The notes beneath the pieces are model-generated. The model was not told where the DNA came from. It searched no databases and saw only the letters and a program-made list of their open reading frames with translations. This document shows, piece by piece, positions 1 to 8,265 of a stretch of DNA of 64,000 nt; within the stretch, counting starts at the first letter, position 1, and every line of letters starts with the position of its first letter. A program made the translations under genes and the position numbers. The stretch is from Ustilago trichophora (Eukaryota; Basidiomycota; Ustilaginomycetes; Ustilaginales; Ustilaginaceae): the NCBI GenBank assembly GCA_900323505.1, contig OOIN01000005.1:1-64000 (forward strand), given 5' to 3'.

Positions 1-166
1 AACCCTAACCCTAACCCTAACCCTAACCCTAACCCTAACCCTAACCCTAACCCTAACCCTAACCCTAACCCTAACCCTAACCCTACCCTAACCCTAACCC
101 TAACCCTAACCCTAACCCTAACCCTAACCCTAACCCTAACCCTAACCCTAACCCTAACCCTAACCC
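1..166. repeat. Telomere, (CCCTAA)n
   Basis: About 27 tandem copies of AACCCT run from the first base to about 166, the C-rich strand of a TTAGGG telomere. This marks a true left chromosome end with the centromere to the right. One unit is short by one A (CCCTACCCTAA, about 81-91). After 166 the array decays into CCCAACCTTAATGG and CCTTAAGCC variants (167-215), where an irregular CCTCCGGC motif occurs twice. Confidence 0.98.
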
Positions 167-347
167 AACCTTAATGGCCTCCGGCACTAACCTTAAGCCT
201 CCGGCCTAACCCTACGTAGCCTCTGCATGTTTACGGTTTCGATTTTGGCGCCTGCATTGTTGGCCCTTTTTTGCTGCCTGCATTGGATCCAAGTTGCTGT
301 ACTGATGTCTCCTGCTCCTACTGACAAGCTGCCAACGTGTGGAAGCA

Positions 348-442
348 TCTCTCTGGATGCCTGCCATGGTTACGGAGCCTTTGCGTTTTTGCATCGGGAT
401 CGTTTCGATGTGCCGAGATGGCTCGGATGGCCTCTGATGAGC
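348..442. repeat. Subtelomeric direct repeat, copy A
   Basis: A 95-bp core beginning TCTCTCTGGATGCCTGCC, aligned without gaps to copy B 302 bp downstream. By eye 13 of 95 positions differ (about 86% identity). Weaker similarity appears to extend upstream of both copies, suggesting a roughly 300-bp diverged tandem duplication. Confidence 0.8.
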
Positions 443-649
443 TGAGATGGCCTGTCACCATGCATAGACACTGTGTATCTGGTGTGGTACACCTGCTGGA
501 AGCTGTACTGACCTGTTTGCCATGCTTGGCGGTGTCATTTGCATGTTTGCGTGTTGGATTGATGGGAGACGATGACCTCTTTCTGGCATGTTGGAGCACT
601 GCAACACCTGGATCACCCTTGTCCTGACCTGGAAGCATGCTGGGAACCG

Positions 650-744
650 TCTCTCTGGACGCCTGCCATGGTTACCGAGCCTTTGCGTGTTTCTGTCGGG
701 ATCGTTTTGACAAGTCGAGATGGCTCCGATGGCCTCCGATGAGC
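650..744. repeat. Subtelomeric direct repeat, copy B
   Basis: Second copy of the 95-bp core (TCTCTCTGGACGCCTGCC at its start), 302 bp from copy A. Neither copy has a convincing reading frame shared with the other, so this looks like telomere-associated repeat DNA rather than a duplicated gene. Confidence 0.8.
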
Positions 745-1357
745 CCCAACAGCCTGCTAGAATGCGTGGATGATGTGTATATGCTGTTCTTTACTTGCAA
801 TGAGCAGTACAGACCTGTCAGTTGATCTTGAGCATGTTGGTACTTGAAGGTAGTACCTGACCATCTGCTGAGGTTACCTCAAGTTGACTGAGGTTGCACC
901 CATGTTCACCCAAGTTCATCTCCAGTTCCTGAACTTCACCCCATGTTACCGGTACTTGACCGCACTTCCCCCACTTGACCCCCGGTTTCCTCAAGTTCAC
1001 CCAAGCATCCACTCAAGTACAAACATACCATCCAACCTGGGATGAAGTGCCTGAGCAGGCCAACATTGGACCCGTCTACCATTGTGACCAGCCATCCTGG
1101 AGCACTGATACTGTGCAGACACCATCCCCTAGCACCTCTCCACATATCTCATTAAGACACAAACCACTTTGGAGGTGATCAAAAACTTTTTTTTTCTCCC
1201 CGGGTGATCACCCCTCCGCAACTTTGACGGCCCATAGCTCGGTGACCGCATTAAATGGTAACGTCAGACTTTGCATACACATATATCTAGGGTATCCCTA
1301 CATATCTCATTAGTACAGATTTTCAGTTTCCGAGGGTCCTCCGGCAGACACCCTTGT

Positions 1358-1376
1358 AACCCTAACCCTAACCCTA
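1358..1376. repeat. Interstitial telomere-repeat island
   Basis: Three units of AACCCT plus a partial unit, in the same orientation as the terminal telomere but 1.2 kb inside it. It sits at the edge between the repeat-rich subtelomere and sequence of ordinary composition. Confidence 0.9.
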
Positions 1377-2219
1377 GTCGTCCAATGAATCGTCGTTGGA
1401 ATGCTCTTTGAGATTATCCATGATTTTGGCCATGCGTTATACATGAAGAGGCGAGAAAGATGGCAGTTGTGTCGATGGTCATGGTGTCGCTGGTTCTGGT
1501 GTCGATTGTGGTGGTGATGGTGGTGGTGATGGGGGTGGTGCTGCCTAATCATAAAGGCTCCGCTGCGCACAACCCTCTCTAACTGAGCGCGCCCTGACTG
1601 AGCCAAGTTGGAATTACACAGCTAGTCAGCGTGCCGAATCACGGAACTCAGATACAAGAACCCTGCATATTGTCTTGATATCTAGAGCGCAACTGACTTC
1701 ATTGATCGGGGGATGCAGTAAAGGGGATCTACTCATGTACATGATAGGCCAGCTACATGAGTCTAAGGGACTTCTCTACTACTGTCTTATCGCTGTTGAA
1801 GCGAACTCGGTTGTGGGGATCGGGAAGACCAAAATACGGTGTGGGAATTTTCTCGTCCGAGACAAACGTCCCAGAAGTTAACAACGTGTTTGCCAAGCTT
1901 GATGGTATGAAAGCTTGCTAAATTACACCTAATAGGTGAAGGCGTTGAACATTCAGAAGCTATATATGTTGTACCTGAACTGCTTTGTGACTTCCATGTG
2001 CTCAACTGGAGTGCAGCTGGGCAGTGTTTTCGGGGATTTGTATGGGCAAGCAGAATTGCTGAGGTGTCTGTCCCCTTCTCTCAATCAAGATAGTCGCATG
2101 CACTTCTCTGCGCTGCCTTCCAATGATACACACGGTCGATATGGTGATCGATGCCTTGTCGCATCTCACAGATGTTGCATACATACGTCTACGTGGGTGG
2201 GAATCGTCAGATGCCACAA

Positions 2220-5200
2220 TTAGCGACTAGCCATATCTAAAGCCTTCAACACGGCCGTGAGACCGAGATCGCAAGCCGTGATAGGATCCATCAGAGTGGC
2301 ATGTACCTCAGCCAACGCCTTCACACATGCGACTTTTCCACCTGGACCCAATAGATACCCTGCCTGTGCTGGTGCGTAGGAGACAACGATCTCTCTTGCC
2401 TTGTCCGCCGTCTTGCGCTTCTCCTCCTCTGTCCTGGGTTGCTTCTCGTCTGGAGTACCAATTTCGGAACCCCATCGACGGCCGTCGGGCCACATTGTAT
2501 CTGTCAGGTTTCCGATCCATTTCGCAAAATTGTTGACGTTGAGACCGGCGGCAGAGTTGTTGAACCCAGCAACGATGGACGAGGCATAGGTCGTGCGAAC
2601 CACTTGTTCGAGCACTCGCAACATGCCGCGGCGCAGCGTCCAGCCGCCTTGCAGATTGAACGCCTCGTCGGCGACGGCAAAGATGGACGAAAGGAGCATA
2701 TCAAGGTGTTGTGTGCTCAGCTCGGACGTGGTCGTGCTTGTGGATGGGTGGGTGAGGGCGGCATCGCGTGGTCGACGGGAGGGCGAGGGCGAGGGAGAGT
2801 TGGTGCGAGAGACAAAAGCAGATGTGGTACTGGAAGCAGAGTCGATGACTGGTGAGCTTGGAGCAAAGCGTGTTGCTAGACCGTCGGGCGCATCAGGGGT
2901 AGAGCCAGGTCGAAGTGGCGATGCGTGTTCTGAGGGTGCTTCGAGACCATTGCGTGCGCCGCCTGTGGATGCAGACAAAGCCTGAATGCCGGTAGCACTC
3001 GTCTTCGCTGCCTGCTTGCCGACCATGCCAACTCCACTGACGATACCTTTTCCAATGCCGCCCAAAAACGCACCTGGACCGCCTTTCCGCCTGAGATCCT
3101 CAGCAGAAGCACCAGCCCTCGTCCTATCAAAGAATCTCTTTGCGCCAGCTACGCCTGCCAGCTGCGCTTTGTTCGCCGGCAAAAGCAGCTCGAACACGTA
3201 CGCTTCGAGCAAGCGACACAACTCCGCGCTCCTCTTTCCCTTGACTGCAGGCAGACGAGGGAGTGGATTGCTCGAGCGAGGCTGGCGCTGAATCTGGGCG
3301 TCCATCTGTTCGAACTCGTGCCAGCGGCGAACGAGAACAAACCCGTCTGGGCTCGTGATTGAAGCTGCATCGCTGGGATCAGCGCCACCTTCGACAGAGA
3401 TCATCACCTCAAAAGTACGCAGGTCGACGGATTTGCTGCTCTCGGCGTTGGGACTGATGTCGGTGACGCTGATGACGGTGCTGCTTGATGATGACGAGGG
3501 TGGATGATTGACATCTATGCTAATTCTAGGATGCGCTTGGATGGGGGAGAGATCTGTGCTGCTTCTCTGCACCTGGGATGGAGGCGCAACGGCGGGCGCT
3601 GACGTTCCAGGCACCGCCATTTGCTGCGACCTTGGAGGAGCAGACGGGACACGAGGAGGCACCGACATGGGCCTGGACGGTCCCGATGGTGGGCCCATTA
3701 CTGGCGCTCCACCTGGTCCAGGTGGTACCGAAGGAGCGCGTGGCGGCGTCTGTGCTCCTGGCTGTAACGAATTCACCATCGAGTTGGGCGCTGTCGTCTT
3801 CCTCCTAGGCTCATACCTGAATGCCGCCCTCTCCGAATCCATGCTCGAAAAGCTGGGCCTGTTCTCCCTGTCCAAGAATGCACGCAGCTGGTTTGGCTCT
3901 GGTGACTCTGTCCTTGGCACTGTGGCCGAGAATCTCGTTTTGCTGGGACTCGATTGCTCGCTCTGCGGCTGACTCGGCGGAGCTGATGCTCCACTGCTGA
4001 CCATAAAGGCGTCGTGCAGTTGCACCAACCTAGCGATGATATTCTCCCTGAGTGGCTCCACCACATCCATGTTTGCACACCACTCAAGATTCGTCAGCAC
4101 CTGCTGCGCGCTCCTCCTCACCAGCACTGGCCGCTGGCCATCGTGTGTGGGCGGCAGCGTGCTGGGCAATTGCTCGAGCGCCTTGCTCAGAATAGTGCTC
4201 GCGTCGGCACGGAACGTTTGCTCGTCGAGCGTGGCGAATTCCATAATACTTGCAAGGGTATTGAGCTGGGTATGGAGCCGGAGCAGCAATTCGCCCTCGT
4301 TGGGTGCGCAAAAGCGATTGCCGGGCTGCTCAAGAAAGTTTTCAAACGCTTCGTATGTTTGGGAAGTGCGGTCGGAGAGGAGAGCGTGCATGGAGATGAG
4401 CGAGGCTTGTTCGTCTTCTTGGCGCTCGTCAATGGAGAAGCTATCGTGGGTGGGAAAGGTGAGCGCAGCTGCGACGGGTGCGGGGGCAACGATAGAGGGC
4501 GCATCCTCGGAACGGCGCTCAGGTGTGTCAGAAATGTCGAAAGCGCGGGCACTGCCAATGTTGCGCAAGCTCTGTCGCAACGATTCAGGGAGCGGTGGCT
4601 CATCAAAGCTTGAAGGCACATCGAGATGGTAGGCAGGAGCTGAGCTGTCTTTTGCAAGATGGCCTGACGCATGGGGATTCTGAGATCCTCTGCTGGGGCT
4701 CGCATCGTCCTGTTCCCTCTCTGCAAGGACTGCATACCGACGACGGGGCGAGTTGGTCCCGTCTACACTTTGGTTGGCGCTGACATTGGTTTGATTCCGG
4801 GTCGAGGGCTCAGCCGGAACCATGAGCAGGTTGCCAAACTCGTCAACAGTACCACCTACTACATCCACTGCTCGCTCTGCTGCATCTGCCAAAACACCCA
4901 GAGCCCCTGTGGCAAATCCGCCAAGCGCGGAGAACGGACCTGAGCTGTTCGACTTTTTCGGAGGTGTAACGCGCGGACGAGGCGGACCAGAAGGTCCAGC
5001 AGGCTTCAACGCGGACCCTTGTGAGGTGCGAGAGTCCATAGCGGAGGACTGCATAGGTGCTGGGTTTTGCCTTGCGAGTGCTTCAGGAGAGTGTTGGCGA
5101 GAAGCTTGGGTTGGAGCATTACGGCTGGATGCTGCGGACTGCATCTCTGACAGATCGGTGGACCCTGGCCTCGGCCGCGGTACTGAAGCAGAAGTCAAGC

Positions 5201-6215
5201 GTACAGGGTAGTCGGCAGAAGCGGGCTGCTCCGCCAACTGGGTGTCGAGAGCGGCTGTGTCCAAGCTCTTCAGCCGCTCGAGCTCGTCGGATGAGATTGC
5301 TTGACCCTCAAGACTTGTTTCCGAAGCGGGCTCTGCAAACTCGACAATCTTCTGATTGATAAAATCCGGATCGCCGATGGTCTGCACGACCTACCACGCC
5401 TGTTTGGAGAGGATCTCTGTCAAGAGGAGCATGAGAACGGGACTGGAGCGCTCTGCAGGCGCAAGGTTGCGAGAAAGAAGCTTGCGAACGGCCTTTCGCA
5501 GTGCATCGACGCGGGCGGCGGTGCTGGGCCAGGTCGAGCGTGCCGAAGAAGCGGTGCGTCGACGTCGTAATGAGGACAAGACGACACTCTGGACGGTGAG
5601 CAGGATTTCGGCGGCGGTGTTGGCGCTCTTGAGCTGTCGGGACCGGAGGTAAATGCTGGCGGCGGTGTGCGAGATGCTGGCCTCGGCTGAAATGGGGAAG
5701 TTGGGATGGGCGAAGGTAAGATTGTCGTACCAGCCCTGAACAAAGTCACGGATGACGAAACGGATCATGGTTTGGCTGCTCTCGCGAAGTGCGTCGGGCA
5801 TGACAGTGAGCGAGTAGAGCTGTTCGGTCTGCATGAGCGGGTGGACTTCTGGACTAGCTGTGAACAAATCGTCGTCCTGTCCCTGGGAGGCATCACTTGT
5901 CTCTGAAGCAGAGCCGGATGTGTACGAAAGAAGATAGCGAGCCGGGTCAAATCTACTAAGCTCACGCTTGCCATCGGTGCTAGGGAGCTCGAGCAAGGTG
6001 CGCACCCAAGGATTGCAGATGAGAAGCATTGCCACAGCCACGACGAGAATGGCGTTCCATAGTCCGATGGTGAGCAAGGCGAGACCGAGTCCAACGGTCA
6101 GCGCGGTTACAAAGAGGTTGGAATTGTTGAGTGGAGCGGCCAAAGGCGATGGTGGCTTGTCCTGAGCCACCGAGGCGACAGCAGCAGGCTGATCGGCTTG
6201 GCCGGATTGGCTCAT
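2220..6215 (-). CDS. PXA-PX-Nexin_C sorting nexin (Mdm1/SNX13-like), interrupted by an in-frame TAG
   Basis: An ATG at 6215 opens a frame that stops at TAG 5391-5393 (274 residues). The same frame then runs on for 1,057 codons to 2220, so the whole is one 1,331-codon frame plus stop with a single interruption. The N-terminus has a hydrophobic hairpin (about residues 33-67) followed by a PXA domain. The amber codon falls near the end of PXA, a few residues before its DPDFIN motif. A PX phosphoinositide-binding domain lies at about 912-1032 and a Nexin_C domain at about 1172-1330, separated by long Ser/Pro-rich linkers; I see no clear RGS domain. Members tether the ER to endosomes, vacuoles or lipid droplets. 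The conserved sequence on both sides of the stop argues for a recent mutation, readthrough or a base-call error rather than two genes. The gene is transcribed toward the telomere. Confidence 0.8.
5391..5393 (-). other. In-frame amber codon inside the PXA domain
   Basis: The minus strand reads ...AAA CAG GCG TGG TAG GTC GTG CAG ACC... with no frame change. The only GT...AG pair directly around the stop would give a 13-nt intron, far too short to splice. The downstream codon (GTC) does not match the CAR-YYA context known for efficient readthrough in yeast, nor the UGA-CUA context. Confidence 0.9.
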
Positions 6216-6547
6216 TCCGACGTGCTCTTACTCTGGAGAATGAGAGATGATGGTGAACGAGGAGGGTGGTGGTGGTGGTGGTGGGACCAAGCATGCACGG
6301 GTCAACCATTCCGAAGGTTGACAAAAGGTTGTGCATGACTGATTTTTAAAAACAGGCCTCGCTTACGCCAAAATTGTCCGAGCAGATCGACACGCGATTC
6401 TTGGGCTTGCACAATTCTACGCGATCTTCGAGAGGCCTCATGGTGCACTCTAACTTGACACAACTCTCGCACAACTCTCAATATGAACAAGCAAAAATGG
6501 TATACAAACACTGAGTTCCGGTATGAGGTTTACAAAGTACGGCGTGG
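6216..6547. promoter_or_regulatory. Gap: sorting-nexin promoter and hydroquinone reductase 3' end
   Basis: Both flanking genes are on the minus strand, so this 332-bp gap holds the 5' region of the sorting nexin and the 3' region of the reductase. A GGTGGT run at about 6264-6283 is the only distinctive feature. No gene seen. Confidence 0.5.
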
Positions 6548-7540
6548 TCACTTGCTCAGGGGCAGAATGTGGGGTACAGGACCCTCAGGGATGATCCTGT
6601 TCGGGTTGATGTTGGTGTGGCTCTGGAAGTAGTGCGCCTTGATGCTGTCAAAGTCGGTTGTGTCCTTGAAGGCGGGGTTGTTCCAGTAGAGGTTCTGCAT
6701 CCACTTGTTGATGTGGGGATAGCCATCACGGATGGTGCGGTAGTTACACTTGAAATGGGTGACGTAGACCGGGTCAAAGCGGACAATGGTGGTGAAGAGA
6801 CGAATGTCGGCTTCGGTGAGCTTGTCGGCATACAGGTAGGTTCGACCGTCCGCCAGCATCTTCTCGACACGGTCGAGCGACTCGAAGAGCGGACCGACAT
6901 TGGATTCGTACGCCTCTTGAGAAGTGGCGAAACCGCACTTGTAGACACCGTTGTTGATGGTTGGGTAGACCCACTCGTGGAAGGCGTCAATGTCTTTACG
7001 GAGATCCTCGGGATAGTAGGTGACGCCGCGGAACTCTTCAGGGACAAAGTCGTCGAAAGCGTAGTTGAGATTGCGGATGACTTCGCTGGATTCGTTGTTG
7101 ACGATCGTGTTGAGCTTGGTATCCCAGATGATGGGGACAGTGCAGCGCTGTGAGTAGTTGGGGTCGGCTACGTGGTAGAGCTCTCGGATGCGCTTCTTGT
7201 CCTCATGACCGGGGATGTGGATGCCTGTACCGGGAACGCCAAGACCAGCAGGTTCCTCGTAAGGCACGAAACTCCAACCCTCGTTGCCAAGGAACGAGTC
7301 AACAACGTGAACGGGGAGCAGGTCAGGGACACGGTCGATACCCTTGAGCTTGCGCACGATCAGAGCGCGGTGAGCCCAGGGACAAGCAAGGGCGACAACG
7401 AGATGATATCTTCCGACTTCGGGTTCGTGCTTGCCGCCCTTTTCGATGCTGGTTCGGAAGGTGGACTCCTGACGACGGAAATGGCCGTCCTTGTTGGACC
7501 AATTGGCGAAGCCGTCCTTCTTCGAGTTGTCTTGGGACAT
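6548..7540 (-). CDS. ECM4: S-glutathionyl-(chloro)hydroquinone reductase (ECM4/GTO-like omega GST)
   Basis: 330 residues from the first ATG. The N-terminal thioredoxin-like half carries the family's ALACPWAHR motif; Cys53 is the expected nucleophile that removes glutathione from glutathionyl-hydroquinones. The C-terminal helical half (SEVIRNLNYAFDDF, YKCGFATSQEAYE, LTEADIRLFTTIVRFDPVYVTHFKCN) is characteristic of the YqjG/Ecm4 branch rather than classical GSTs. Length fits the family. The frame stays open 95 codons upstream with no ATG but with Arg/Ser/Ala-rich, presequence-like composition (SALRTAAFPKQASLFTLRCY), so a mitochondrial isoform from a non-AUG start or an unseen upstream exon is possible. 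Expected role: thiol-dependent detoxification of quinones. Confidence 0.9.
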   Translation of the reverse strand: MSQDNSKKDGFANWSNKDGHFRRQESTFRTSIEKGGKHEPEVGRYHLVVALACPWAHRALIVRKLKGIDRVPDLLPVHVVDSFLGNEGWSFVPYEEPAGLGVPGTGIHIPGHEDKKRIRELYHVADPNYSQRCTVPIIWDTKLNTIVNNESSEVIRNLNYAFDDFVPEEFRGVTYYPEDLRKDIDAFHEWVYPTINNGVYKCGFATSQEAYESNVGPLFESLDRVEKMLADGRTYLYADKLTEADIRLFTTIVRFDPVYVTHFKCNYRTIRDGYPHINKWMQNLYWNNPAFKDTTDFDSIKAHYFQSHTNINPNRIIPEGPVPHILPLSK

Positions 7541-8265
7541 TGTAGAGGATGGCAAAGCAGGGATCGCAGTGGTACCGAAGAGGCGTGCGATGGGATTTGT
7601 TGTTGTAGTGCTAGTCGAAAGCGACGGAGTCACGCGCGCAGGATGTGTGGAGGGCGAAGAGTAGCAGCGAAGAGTGAACAAAGAGGCCTGCTTGGGGAAG
7701 GCGGCCGTTCTAAGCGCTGATCGAGCGAGAATGGCGGGCGAAAGGATAGTAATGTCGTAAGCTAAAGTCGAGCTGACGACGTCAAGAGAGCAAGAGTTGC
7801 GGGCGATTTCAAGAGGAATGAGAGATCATGTGAATCCTGTTCGACTTTGTACTTATACCTTTTGGCAAACAGCTGACTGACAGCTCTTGAGTCGCATCAA
7901 CTTGAGGCCCGTGCCCCGCAAACATTACTCATGACCGGACTTCGGATTTGTTTCGTGACGCTTTTCTCCGGCAGCCTCAGAGAAGAGTCTTTTGAAAAGT
8001 AAGCGCGCGTCTGGCTTGGCTCCGAAGCCCAGAAGACTAAAATCCGGACAGCAGCAGCACTTTCTCCTCACACCGTTTCGTCCAACTGTCTTACGGTGTT
8101 AGGCAATCATGCAAACGTTGACTCACATCTTTGGCAAAGCAGCATGATGCTCCTCCTGACACACAAAGGAAACAAACCCGAATCTGACTGTAACAACGAC
8201 TTTGTGCAATGAAAATGCGATAAAAATACAATTGACAAGAGTACAATGCGATACTGTTCAAGGCT
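7541..8265. other. Gap: hydroquinone reductase 5' region and Stealth-gene 3' end
   Basis: 725 bp. Bases 7541-7825 are open in frame with the reductase (minus strand) down from a TGA at 7826-7828. They contain an ACG codon at 7706-7708 with A at -3 and G at +4. The rest holds no reading frame with family features; presumably the reductase promoter and the 3' untranslated region of the next gene. Confidence 0.5.

Larger units (their letters stand above)
167..2219. other. Subtelomeric region without a recognisable gene
   Basis: About 2 kb separates the telomere from the first conserved gene. It holds a 95-bp core present twice 302 bp apart, a stretch at 840-1020 dominated by loose iterations of CAAGTT(C/G)ACC and ACTTGACC, a 13-bp direct repeat ACATATCTCATTA at 1142-1154 and 1300-1312, an interstitial telomere island at 1358-1376, and a GTGGTG-rich run near 1505-1540. 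The open frames are short, overlap on both strands and show no family features. I see no RecQ-like helicase, which some fungal telomere-associated sequences carry. Confidence 0.75.

Noticed and set aside
2220..5387. The PX half as an independent gene starting at 5387
   Set aside because: The putative start is GTG inside a conserved PXA block continuous in frame with the upstream part, so an independent start is unlikely.
5380..5400. Mini-intron removing the amber codon of the sorting nexin
   Set aside because: The only local GT...AG pair spans 13 nucleotides, well below any intron length, and the flanking PXA sequence aligns without a gap.
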